DNA of 64,000 nt. Source: Mycobacterium sp. IS-1590 (GTDB lineage: Bacteria > Actinomycetota > Actinomycetes > Mycobacteriales > Mycobacteriaceae). The notes beneath the pieces were generated by a model, which did not search any database, was not told the DNA's origin, and saw nothing but the letters and a program-made list of their open reading frames with translations. Location of the stretch: positions 1 to 64,000 of the forward strand of contig NZ_LQIW01000048.1 of NCBI RefSeq assembly GCF_001500025.1, given 5' to 3'. The translations under genes were made by a program, and so were the position numbers. This document shows positions 48,732-56,712 of this stretch, one piece after another; the first letter of the stretch is position 1, and every line of letters starts with the position of its first letter.

Positions 48732-49940
48732 CTAGGTGACGGCGCCAGCCGTCTTCAGTTCGATGATGCGGTCCCAATCCAAGCCGAGTTCCAGCAATAT
48801 TTCGTCGGTTTGCTCGGCGAACCCCGGGGCGGGCCCGCTCTGGGGTGCGCTGACATCGAACTGGACCGGATTGGCAACCAGTTCGAGCTCGCCGGCCTGC
48901 ACCAGATAGTCGTTGGCGCGAATCTGGGCGTCCTCGGCCGCCTGCAGCGTGTCCTGGACGGGCGCCCAGGGCCCGAGCAACGTCGCGAACCGTTCGCTCC
49001 ACTCCGCGAGCGGACGCTTCGACATCGTCTCCTTCAGGATCTCCGCCGCCGCCTCGGTGTTCTCGGCGATCGACTCCGCTGTGGCAAAGCGCGGGTCGTC
49101 GGCGAGTTCGTCGAGGCCCATGTGCTTGCAGACGTCGGCCCAGAACTTCGTGGGTTGCATCATCACGAACGAGATGTAGCGGTCGTCGGCCGTCGGGTAC
49201 AGCCCCACGAGCGGGTTGATCGGCGAACCGTGCACACCCGGCGGGAAGGCCTCCATGCGCTGGCCGAGGTGCTTGGTCAGCGCGACCGTGTGCCCGAGCG
49301 ACCAGAGGCCACTTCCGAGCAGCGACACGTCGACCACCGACGGCTCGCCGGTGCGCTCGCGTTTGAGCAGCGCCGCGGCGATGCCGCCCGCAAGGTTCGT
49401 GCCCGAGATCGTGTCCCCGTAGGCGGGTCCCGGCGGGCCGACCATGCCTGGTGTGCCGGGCGGGGTGATGGTGGCCGCGGTACCCGCGCGACACCAGAAT
49501 GCGGTCATGTCGTAACCGCCCTTCACGGACTCCTCGCCCCGCGGGCCGAGGGCGCTACCCCTGGCGTAGATGATGGCGGGGTTGACCGCCCGGATGTCGT
49601 CGACGTCGATGCCGAACCGCTGCCGGTGCCCCGGCAGGAAGCTGGTCAGGAAGACGTCGGCCCGACGGGCGAGTTCGAGCAGGACTTCTTTACCTTCGGG
49701 CACCGACATGTCGAGGCCGATGCTGCGCTTGCCTCGATTGGCGTGCTCGATGTTCGGGTTGGGATCGCCTTCGACGCGCAGCAGGCCGGTCTGCCGCAGC
49801 CCCCGCTGCGGGTCGCCGGTCACCGCGTGTTCGACCTTGACCACGTCGGCGCCCCACTCCCGCAGCACTGCACCCGCGGAGGGGACGAACCCGTACATCG
49901 CTACTTCCAGGACGCGGATGCCGTCCAACGGTCCACTCAC
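48732..49940 (-). CDS. CaiB/BaiF family III CoA-transferase
   Basis: 402 residues from GTG 49940, chosen because GAGGAG precedes it by 6 nt and the family start (SGPLDGIRVLEVA) follows at once. Moves CoA between carboxylic acids (acyl-CoA donor to free acid). The family blocks ADVVKVEHAVTGDPQR and NRGKRSIGLDMSVPEGK are present, and the conserved catalytic Asp sits in the GGYDMTAFWCRAG region. Lies 28 bp after the aldehyde dehydrogenase and 19 bp before the DUF35-type gene; it probably activates the acid made by the dehydrogenase. Confidence 0.92.
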   Translation of the reverse strand: MSGPLDGIRVLEVAMYGFVPSAGAVLREWGADVVKVEHAVTGDPQRGLRQTGLLRVEGDPNPNIEHANRGKRSIGLDMSVPEGKEVLLELARRADVFLTSFLPGHRQRFGIDVDDIRAVNPAIIYARGSALGPRGEESVKGGYDMTAFWCRAGTAATITPPGTPGMVGPPGPAYGDTISGTNLAGGIAAALLKRERTGEPSVVDVSLLGSGLWSLGHTVALTKHLGQRMEAFPPGVHGSPINPLVGLYPTADDRYISFVMMQPTKFWADVCKHMGLDELADDPRFATAESIAENTEAAAEILKETMSKRPLAEWSERFATLLGPWAPVQDTLQAAEDAQIRANDYLVQAGELELVANPVQFDVSAPQSGPAPGFAEQTDEILLELGLDWDRIIELKTAGAVT

Positions 49941-49968
49941 AGCTGTCTCCTCCTCGCGCAAGCGCTCA

Positions 49969-51468
49969 TCAGCCGCCGGTCACCACCGTTGCGAACGTCT
50001 TGGATTCCAAGAACTCCTCGAGGCCGGCCCTGCCCATCTCGCGGCCGATGCCGGACTGCTTGTATCCGCCGAACGGGCTGTCGGGGCTGAAGTAGTTGCC
50101 TCCGTTGATGGAGAACGTTCCCGTACGGATGCGCCGGGCGACCGCGAGCGCGCGGTCCTCGCTGCCGAATACCGCGCCGGACAGGCCGTAGATGGAGTTG
50201 TTGGCGATGCGGACCGCATCATCGTCGTCGTCGTAAGCGATGACGACGAGCACCGGCCCGAACACCTCCTCCTGGGCGATCTCGCTGTCGGGGTCGACGT
50301 CGGTCAGCAGCGTCGGCGTATAGAAGTAGCCGGGGTCGACCTTCTCGCCGCCGGTCACCAGCTTCGCCCCGGCCTCGATCGCGCGCTTGACCATTCCGTC
50401 GACCTTGTCGCGCTGCTTCTCGCTGATCAGCGGTCCCATGTAGGTGCCCTGTTCGGCCGGGTTGCCGTAGCGGACCAGACCGAAGTTGTTCTTGACCAGT
50501 TCGACGATCTCGTCGTGGTGGGTACGCGGCACCAGCAGCCGCGACGTCAGCGCGCAGCCCTGACCGGCGTGGCTGACCATGCTGAATGCGCTGAACAACG
50601 CGGCCGTGTTGAAGTCGGCATCGTCGAGCACGATCGCCGCCGACTTGCCGCCCAACTCGAGGAAGACCTTCTTCAGGGTTTCGCTGGCGGCAGCCATGAT
50701 CCGGCGCCCGGTCGGGGTCGACCCGGTGAACGTCACCATGTCGACGTCCGGGCTGGTGGTCAGCGCGGCGCCCACCTCAGGATCGGCGCCGCTGAGCACG
50801 TTCACCACACCGGCGGGGATGTCGGTGTGGTTGGCGATCAGCTCACCCAGAGCGAGCGTGACCAACGGAGTGTCCGGCGCTGACTTCAGAACCACCGTGC
50901 AGCCGGCGGCCAGCGCCGGTGCCAGCTTCGCCAGCGCGAGCTGGTTGGGATAGTTGTAGGCGATGATCGCGGCGACCACGCCCGCGGCTTCCTTCTCCAC
51001 CCACCGGTGGTGCTGCATACCGCGGCTTTCGATGTTCCCGAGATCCTCGGTCATCGGATAGGTCTTGAGCAGCTCGGCGTAGTACCGCACGATCTCGATC
51101 GGCTGGTCCAGCTGCGCACCCTGACAGAGCGCTTCGGTGGCGCCGACTTCGGCGATCGTCAGCGCTGCGAGCTCGTCACGGTGCTCGACGAGCGCCCGGT
51201 GAAACTGCTCGAGGCACCGGACACGCAGGTCCACATCGGTCGACCACTCGGTCTCATCGAAGGCGCGACGCGCGGCTGCGACGGCCGCTTCGGCATCGGC
51301 CACGGTGGCATCCGGTGCGTGCCCGAGCACTTCGCCGGTGGCCGGGTTGATGGAGGGAAACGTCCGGGAGGTTTCGAGCAGCTGTCCGCCGATCAGCAAC
51401 CGGCGATCGACGCCGACTGTTCCTGCGGCAGGTTCGGAGCTCGAGACGAGGGTCGCTTCCTGCATCAT
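49969..51468 (-). CDS. aldehyde dehydrogenase (NAD(P)-dependent)
   Basis: 499 residues; oxidises an aldehyde to the acid. Motifs: YNYPNQLALAKLAPALAAGC, FTGSTPTGRRI (cofactor loop), LELGGKSAAIV (Glu base, about 270) and GQGCALTSRLL (catalytic Cys about 304), EEVFGPVL. The ATG at 51468 directly follows AGGAGG; the second ATG (51465) has better spacing and may be the true start. First gene of the twelve-gene run that ends with mceF. Its promoter (TATGAT on the complement) is overlapped by an ATTCTC-N7-GCGAAT site. Confidence 0.94.
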   Translation of the reverse strand: MMQEATLVSSSEPAAGTVGVDRRLLIGGQLLETSRTFPSINPATGEVLGHAPDATVADAEAAVAAARRAFDETEWSTDVDLRVRCLEQFHRALVEHRDELAALTIAEVGATEALCQGAQLDQPIEIVRYYAELLKTYPMTEDLGNIESRGMQHHRWVEKEAAGVVAAIIAYNYPNQLALAKLAPALAAGCTVVLKSAPDTPLVTLALGELIANHTDIPAGVVNVLSGADPEVGAALTTSPDVDMVTFTGSTPTGRRIMAAASETLKKVFLELGGKSAAIVLDDADFNTAALFSAFSMVSHAGQGCALTSRLLVPRTHHDEIVELVKNNFGLVRYGNPAEQGTYMGPLISEKQRDKVDGMVKRAIEAGAKLVTGGEKVDPGYFYTPTLLTDVDPDSEIAQEEVFGPVLVVIAYDDDDDAVRIANNSIYGLSGAVFGSEDRALAVARRIRTGTFSINGGNYFSPDSPFGGYKQSGIGREMGRAGLEEFLESKTFATVVTGG

Positions 51469-51509
51469 CCTCCTCAGACGTGGGGTTTTCGTGGTGTGAT
51501 GGAAACTTC

Positions 51510-51532
51510 ATTCTCATCCCCGGCGAATCATA
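51510..51532. promoter_or_regulatory. operator and -10 of the aldehyde dehydrogenase-mce operon
   Basis: ATTCTC (51510-51515), 7 nt, GCGAAT (51523-51528) is a 6-7-6 inverted repeat with one mismatch to the ATTCTC/GAGAAT form. On the complement TATGAT (51532-51527) is an excellent -10, so the presumed start point near 51520 lies inside the site. Confidence 0.6.
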
Positions 51533-51665
51533 CATTCGCACGAAGAGAACTCAAGGAAATGATCGGAATCGCCACTGCCTGCACATAACGGTGCGACAAT
51601 CTTCCGTCGAACGTCTCACCAGTGCGAATCGCCACGCCCCCGTGTCTTGCGGAGTTGCAAGACGC

Positions 51666-51685
51666 GAGAGTACGGTTCTCATAAT
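51666..51685 (+). promoter_or_regulatory. GAGAG/TTCTC element and -10 before the SDR-P450 operon
   Basis: GAGAGTACGGTTCTC (51666-51680) has the same GAGA-N7-TCTC layout as the site at 27661. CATAAT (51680-51685) touches it and is a reasonable -10 for the plus-strand genes starting at 51756. Confidence 0.45.
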
Positions 51686-51702
51686 CGAAAGGACGATTCT
51701 TG

Positions 51703-51759
51703 ATGGCGTCGCGCACGCACGCGGGGAGCGAAATGACACAAGCTCGGGCAATGGCATGA
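51703..51759 (+). CDS. possible 18-residue leader peptide
   Basis: ATG 51703 follows AAAGGA by 9 nt and encodes MASRTHAGSEMTQARAMA; its TGA overlaps the SDR ATG (ATGA at 51756-51759). The SDR start has a poor ribosome site of its own, so coupling through this short frame is plausible. It contains no run of identical codons that would suggest attenuation. Confidence 0.35.
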   Translation: MASRTHAGSEMTQARAMA

Positions 51760-52454
51760 AGAACGCCGTCGTGACTGGGGGCGGTTCGGGAATCGGGCTG
51801 GCCGTCGCGCAGCGTCTGCGCGCCGACGGCATGCACGTCGCGACCATCGACATCAACCCGTCGGACGCCGACTTCGCCTATACCGCCGACGTCACCGACC
51901 GTGGCCAGGTCGAGGAGGCACTCAACGCCGTACGCGCGCAGCTCGGCCCGATCACGGTGCTCGTCAACGCCGCGGGGCTGGAGAAGTTCAAGCGCTTCAC
52001 GGATTTGAAATTCGAGGATTGGCAGCGCGTCATCGACGTCAACCTCAACGGTGTCTTTCACTGCGTCCAGGCCGTCCTGCCGGACATGATCGAAGCCGGG
52101 TGGGGGCGCATCGTGAACATCTCGTCGTCCAGCACCCATTCCGGTCAGCCCTACATGGCGCCCTACGTGGCCGCCAAGTCCGCAGTCAACGGGCTCACCA
52201 AGTCGCTCGCGCTGGAGTACGGGCCCAGCGGCATCACGGTCAACGCGGTACCGCCCGGGTTCATCGACACCCCGATGCTTCGCAAGTCCGAGGAGCGCGG
52301 CTACCTGGTGGTGCAACAGAACATCGACTCGACACCGGTGCGGCGCATCGGCAAGCCCGAGGACATCGCGGCGGCCTGCGCATTTCTGGTCTCCGAGGAG
52401 GCCGGATACATCACCGGACAGATCTTGGGCGTCAACGGCGGCCGAAACACGTAG
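51756..52454 (+). CDS. short-chain dehydrogenase/reductase
   Basis: Classical SDR of 232 residues, NAD(P)-dependent alcohol/ketone oxidoreductase. Landmarks: NAVVTGGGSGIG (cofactor, about 3-14), DINPSD after strand 2 (acidic, favouring NAD), VLVNAAG, IVNISSSS (Ser), YVAAKSAVNG (YxxxK) and PPGFIDTPM. Start at ATG 51756; earlier in-frame codons add unrelated residues. First of four genes (SDR, SDR, ferredoxin, P450) transcribed away from the aldehyde dehydrogenase-mce operon; 287 bp separate the two starts. Confidence 0.92.
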   Translation: MKNAVVTGGGSGIGLAVAQRLRADGMHVATIDINPSDADFAYTADVTDRGQVEEALNAVRAQLGPITVLVNAAGLEKFKRFTDLKFEDWQRVIDVNLNGVFHCVQAVLPDMIEAGWGRIVNISSSSTHSGQPYMAPYVAAKSAVNGLTKSLALEYGPSGITVNAVPPGFIDTPMLRKSEERGYLVVQQNIDSTPVRRIGKPEDIAAACAFLVSEEAGYITGQILGVNGGRNT

Positions 52455-52484
52455 CGGCGACAAGTAATAAGGAAAGGATCCTCA

Positions 52485-53345
52485 GTGGGACGCGTACAGG
52501 GAAAGGTCGCATTCGTCACCGGTGCGGCTCGTGGGCAGGGACGCAGCCATGCGGTACGGCTGGCTGAGGAGGGCGCCGACATCATCGCGGTCGACCTCTG
52601 CGAGAACATCGACACCATCGGCTATCCGATGGCCACGCCGGAGGATCTCGAGGAGACCGCGGCGTTCATCGAGAAGACCGGCCAGCGTGTGTACACGGCC
52701 AAGGCCGACGTACGCGAGGCCGCACAGCTCAAGGCCGCGGTCGAGGAGGGCATCGCGCAACTCGGCGGGCTCGACATCGTCGTCGCGCAGGCCGGTGTCG
52801 CGGGCATGAAAGGTCAACCGCCCCTGCAGGCGTGGATCGACGTCATCAACACCAACCTCATCGGGACGATCAACGCCATTCAGGTGTCGCTGCTGCACCT
52901 CAAGGAGGGCGCATCGATCATCGCGACCGGTTCCACCGCGGCGCTGATGGACACCCATCAGAAGAACGACCCGGGCAACGACCCCGGTGGCATGGCTTAC
53001 GTGCACTCCAAGCGCGCGCTGTCGGCCTACGTGCACGACCTGGCCACCGAGCTCGCGCCCCGGGGGATCCGCGCCAACGTCGTGCATCCCACCAACTGCA
53101 ACACCAACATGCTGCAGAGCGAGCCGATGTACCGGTCATTCAGGCCCGATCTGGAGAAGCCGGAACTCAAGGACGCCGAGCCGGTCTTCTACGTGCAGCA
53201 GGCCATGAAGGTGCCGTGGGTAGAGCCCGAGGACATCAGCAACGCGGTGCTCTGGCTGGCTTCCGACGAAGCACGCTTCGTCACCGGCGCCCAGCTGCGC
53301 GTCGACGCCGGCGGCTACCTGAAGTGGTATGACTACCACAACTGA
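52485..53345 (+). CDS. mycofactocin-coupled SDR family oxidoreductase
   Basis: 286 residues from GTG 52485. The start GRVQGKVAFVTGAARGQGRS and AVDLCENIDTIGYP follow the TIGR03971 pattern: these dehydrogenases bind NAD without exchange and pass electrons to the peptide cofactor mycofactocin. Catalytic Ser in IATGSTAAL and YVHSKRAL (YxxxK). The typical insert after strand 2 (ATPEDLEETAAFIEKTG) is present. The mft biosynthesis genes are not in the window. It points to oxidation of an alcohol, such as a terpenoid or other hydrophobic one. Confidence 0.9.
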   Translation: MGRVQGKVAFVTGAARGQGRSHAVRLAEEGADIIAVDLCENIDTIGYPMATPEDLEETAAFIEKTGQRVYTAKADVREAAQLKAAVEEGIAQLGGLDIVVAQAGVAGMKGQPPLQAWIDVINTNLIGTINAIQVSLLHLKEGASIIATGSTAALMDTHQKNDPGNDPGGMAYVHSKRALSAYVHDLATELAPRGIRANVVHPTNCNTNMLQSEPMYRSFRPDLEKPELKDAEPVFYVQQAMKVPWVEPEDISNAVLWLASDEARFVTGAQLRVDAGGYLKWYDYHN

Positions 53346-53356
53346 GCAAAGGAGTT

Positions 53357-53554
53357 GTGACAGTGAAGGTTTGGGTTGACGGAACACGCTGCCAGGGCCA
53401 CACCCTGTGCGCGATGATCGCACCCGACTCGTTCGAACTCGACGACGTCGACGGCCACGCTTCTGCGGTGAACGAAGTGGTTCCCCCGGACCAGGAGGAT
53501 CTGGTGCGGGAGGCCGCCCACTCCTGCCCGGAACAGGCCATCGTCATCGAATGA
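53357..53554 (+). CDS. 3Fe-4S-type ferredoxin
   Basis: 65 residues from GTG 53357. Cluster ligands Cys12, (His15), Cys18 and Cys57 give the CxxHxxC...CP pattern of mycobacterial P450-partner ferredoxins, in which the second Cys of a 4Fe-4S motif is replaced by another residue. It lies 11 bp after the SDR and 43 bp before the P450, so it is the expected electron donor for that P450. No ferredoxin reductase gene is near. Confidence 0.94.
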   Translation: MTVKVWVDGTRCQGHTLCAMIAPDSFELDDVDGHASAVNEVVPPDQEDLVREAAHSCPEQAIVIE

Positions 53555-53597
53555 CGCGGGCCGCGTAGACCGTCGAAAAGCAATAGGAGACACCGCC

Positions 53598-54980
53598 GTG
53601 ACTGTCCACAGCGATGAGCCGCTGGCGCGAAGAGCCACCGGAGACGACGACCGCAAGAAGAACAGATACCACTTCGACCGGCACACCCCCGAATACCGGC
53701 TGCAGTTCGAGAAGATCACCGAGGAGATGCACGCTCGGTGCCCGATGGCGTGGACGGACACCTACAACGGACACTGGGTCGCCGCGGACAGCAAGCACGT
53801 GTTCGAACTGGCCCGCTGCCCCGCGGTATCCAACCACCACGACATCACCGGCGAAACGCCGTTTCAGGGCATCACCATCCCGAAGGCCAGTCGTGCCACC
53901 GTGGTTCGCGGCGGCATCCTGGAGATGGACGAACCCGAACACAGCGCCTACCGCGGTGCGCTGAACCCGTATCTGTCGCCTGCGGCGATCAAACGTTGGG
54001 AGCCGTTCGTCGACGAGATCACCCGCGCCGCACTCGATGAGCACATCGAGTCGGGCCGCATCGATTTCGTCGAGCACCTCGCCAACGTCGTGCCGGCGGT
54101 GTTCACGCTGGCGATGATGGGTATCGACCTCAAGAAGTGGAACGTCTACAGCGAGCCGACCCACGCCTCGGTGTACACGCCCGAACACGCTCCCGAACGG
54201 GAGAAGATCAACGAGCAGCACCGCGAGATGGGCATCGACCTCATCAACAACATGATGGAAATCCGGGAGAACCCGCGCCCGGGCCTGGTGAACGCACTGC
54301 TGCAGTTGCGCATCGACGGTGAACCGGCCCCGGACATGGAGATTCTGGGCAACCTGGGATTGATCATCGGCGGCGGTTTCGACACCACCACCGCACTGAC
54401 CGCGCACGCCCTGGAATGGCTCGGCGAGCACCCCGATGAGCGGGAGCGCCTCAGCCGCGAACGCGACACGCTGTTGCACCCGGCCACCGAGGAGTTTCTG
54501 CGATTCTTCACGCCGGCGCCCGGTGACGGCCGGACGTTCTCCGAGGATGTCGAGGTCGAGGGCCAGCAGTTCAAGAAGTATGAGCGGCTGTGGCTGTCGT
54601 GGGCGATGGCCAACCGTGACCCCGCCGTGTTCGAGCAGCCGAACGAGGTGATGCTCGACCGGAAAGGCAACCGGCACTTCAGTTTCGGCATCGGTGTGCA
54701 TCGCTGTGTGGGATCCAATGTGGCGCGGACGGTCTTCAAGTCGATGCTGACCGCCGTGTTGGACCGGATGCCGGATTACGTGTGCGATCCGGAGGGCACG
54801 GTTCATTACGACACGATCGGGGTGATCCAGGGCATGCGGAACCTGCCCGCCACTTTCACTCCGAGCAAGCCGTTGGGACCGGGTCTCGACGAGACGTTGG
54901 AGAAGCTTCAGCGAATCTGCAATGAACAGGGACTGGCCCGGCCGATCACGGAACGCAAGGAAGCCGCAGTCATCTCCTGA
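53598..54980 (+). CDS. cytochrome P450
   Basis: 460 residues, longer than the usual 400-420 because of an extended polar N terminus (about 1-25) and C-terminal tail after residue 430 (LGPGLDETLEKLQRIC). I helix GGGFDTTTA (about 255-263), EEFLRFF (ExxR), heme loop FSFGIGVHRCVG with ligand Cys370. Preceded by its ferredoxin gene. The CYP family cannot be fixed by eye. Probable role: hydroxylation of the hydrophobic substrate whose alcohol is then taken by the mycofactocin-type SDR. Confidence 0.94.
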   Translation: MTVHSDEPLARRATGDDDRKKNRYHFDRHTPEYRLQFEKITEEMHARCPMAWTDTYNGHWVAADSKHVFELARCPAVSNHHDITGETPFQGITIPKASRATVVRGGILEMDEPEHSAYRGALNPYLSPAAIKRWEPFVDEITRAALDEHIESGRIDFVEHLANVVPAVFTLAMMGIDLKKWNVYSEPTHASVYTPEHAPEREKINEQHREMGIDLINNMMEIRENPRPGLVNALLQLRIDGEPAPDMEILGNLGLIIGGGFDTTTALTAHALEWLGEHPDERERLSRERDTLLHPATEEFLRFFTPAPGDGRTFSEDVEVEGQQFKKYERLWLSWAMANRDPAVFEQPNEVMLDRKGNRHFSFGIGVHRCVGSNVARTVFKSMLTAVLDRMPDYVCDPEGTVHYDTIGVIQGMRNLPATFTPSKPLGPGLDETLEKLQRICNEQGLARPITERKEAAVIS

Positions 54981-55045
54981 TCCGCGCTCACCACGGGCGC
55001 AAAGGTGATTTGATGGGCAGCGGGCGGGGACATGGGAGGAAACCG

Positions 55046-55486
55046 GTGATCCGATTCAGGATCTTAGTCGCAGCGGCTGCGCTCATGGTCTCGGTGAGCA
55101 TCGTCGCTCCACAGCAAGCCCATGCCATGATGCCGCTGGGCAACTACGATCTGCAGACCAACCGTTACACGCAAGCGTCGTGGTTCTGGTTCGTCAGCAA
55201 CTGCTGGCCGGACAAGCAGCCGGACTGCGTCAAAGTCAGCGCAGCGCCGCGGTTGAAGTTCTACGCGTACTACGGTGGAGAGGCGCAGCTTGTCAACGGC
55301 CGGTACACCATGACCGTCGACGTCCCTGACGGCTTGATCTGTCCAGGTCAACGACTCCCCACCCGCGAGACGTACTCGTGGGACGAGGTGTCGCTGGTCG
55401 GCACCATCGAGTCCCACTACAACGTCGGCTGTTTCAACGGCCCGCCGGGCATGCAGTTCTGGACGTTCAAGCTGCAGCGACTCTAG
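55046..55486 (+). CDS. secreted four-Cys protein, paralogue of the one at 36326
   Basis: 146 residues from GTG 55046 (GGAGGA 5 nt upstream); an upstream ATG (55013) adds a polar stretch that would spoil the signal peptide. Signal cleaved near AHA-MM (about 28). The mature part has WFWFVSNCW, PDCVKVSAAP, GRYTMTVDVPDGLICPGQ, YSWDEVSLVGTI, YNVGCFNG, ending WTFKLQRL. Cys order and aromatic blocks match the protein at 36326. Unknown function. It ends 8 bp from the convergent DUF1214-like gene. Confidence 0.78.
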   Translation: MIRFRILVAAAALMVSVSIVAPQQAHAMMPLGNYDLQTNRYTQASWFWFVSNCWPDKQPDCVKVSAAPRLKFYAYYGGEAQLVNGRYTMTVDVPDGLICPGQRLPTRETYSWDEVSLVGTIESHYNVGCFNGPPGMQFWTFKLQRL

Positions 55487-55494
55487 GCCCTGCC

Positions 55495-56703
55495 CTACCA
55501 ACCGTAGCGTCGACGAATCCCGTTGAAACGGGCCCACATCTGTGCCGTGCGCTCGGCCGGTGTCACGACCGGGCAGTCCGGCGGCAGCGCGTCGGCGAGG
55601 TCGGCGCGCTTGACCAGTTGGGTGTGCAAGGGAACGGGATGCCCGTCGAGCATGTGCCGGTAGGTGAGGTTGCCTCGCTCGAAACCCTGCGTGTCCAGCC
55701 AGTTGTGGTAACCGGGGTCGTCGTGTGACAACACCAGACGCACCTTGCCGTCCGAATCGGCCTTCGCGCGGTTCGGCGTGTAACTCACCGGGCGATAGAG
55801 GTAATCCATGCTGGTGAAGAACGGCCCCATGTTGGTGAACATCCACAATCCGTCGTGGGCGTCGAACTCGACGATCAGCGATTCGTCGCCGGCCAGCCGC
55901 CAGTGCATGTTCACCGCCGCGCGGCCGCGGCGGGCGTCGGCGCCGGTCGCGGCCATGTCGGGGAACCGGTTGGGGTGCTCGGCGTCGACACCGCCGAGTG
56001 TGAACGGGAATTCGGGCCAGTCAGACATCATCTGGGTGAGGAAGTCACCCGCCCACTCCATGGCCGAGATCATCTCCGCAGGGTTCGGCACCGGCCTGGG
56101 CTCGGCCATGTCGACGCGTTCGATGCGCATGCGGGCCGGTCGCTCCTCCCAGCCGTCGAAGCCCTGGCGGATGAACAGCTTTCGAGACCCCGCGGTGGTG
56201 GGCAGCCAGTTCGGTCCTCGTTGCGGCCCCCCGATGTAGATCTCGAAGTTTCCGTTGCCCTCTGTCTTCAGTTGCGCACCAGTCAGATTCGCTTCCGGCA
56301 CGTCTCCGAACGGTTCGTGCAGGACACCGGGCCCGCCGGGGCGCGGTCCCTGCACCGTGATGTTGAGGAAGGGGGCGGTGCCGCGCTCTCCCACGATCCG
56401 GTACACCGACGTCCCGTCGATCCACGCCTGCTGGTACAGGAAGTCCGCGCAGTCGCCACCGAGCTTGCGACCCGGATGGCAGAACGTGTGGATCTCGGGA
56501 TACCGGGTGTTGCGGGTCTCCAACGCGAGGTCGAACGCCTGCCCGAGGTTCTGAGTGAGAAAGCGGAAACCGTCTGCCCGGTGGATGGCGGAAGCCGCAT
56601 TGTGGTCCTTGAAGACGCGCTCCCCCGCCTGTTTCAGCCGATCGCAGAAGGCGTCCCACGCCGATCTCAGCGCGGCGTCATCCGGGCCGTCTCCGAACGC
56701 CAT
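55495..56703 (-). CDS. conserved protein, DUF1214-like domain
   Basis: 402 residues, no signal peptide. The middle and end show an all-beta domain seen in DUF1214/DUF1254-type proteins (PAPFLNITVQGPR-like strand at about 105, then NGNFEIYIGG, SRKLFIRQGFDGWEERP, VRLVLSHDDPGYHNWLDTQG, ERGNLTYRHML). The N-terminal 95 residues are helical. The exact biochemical role is not known; in actinobacteria such genes often sit in catabolic or sulfotransferase-containing clusters, as here. It is the last gene of the minus-strand operon. Confidence 0.65.
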   Translation of the reverse strand: MAFGDGPDDAALRSAWDAFCDRLKQAGERVFKDHNAASAIHRADGFRFLTQNLGQAFDLALETRNTRYPEIHTFCHPGRKLGGDCADFLYQQAWIDGTSVYRIVGERGTAPFLNITVQGPRPGGPGVLHEPFGDVPEANLTGAQLKTEGNGNFEIYIGGPQRGPNWLPTTAGSRKLFIRQGFDGWEERPARMRIERVDMAEPRPVPNPAEMISAMEWAGDFLTQMMSDWPEFPFTLGGVDAEHPNRFPDMAATGADARRGRAAVNMHWRLAGDESLIVEFDAHDGLWMFTNMGPFFTSMDYLYRPVSYTPNRAKADSDGKVRLVLSHDDPGYHNWLDTQGFERGNLTYRHMLDGHPVPLHTQLVKRADLADALPPDCPVVTPAERTAQMWARFNGIRRRYGW

Positions 56704-56712
56704 TCGGTTCCC

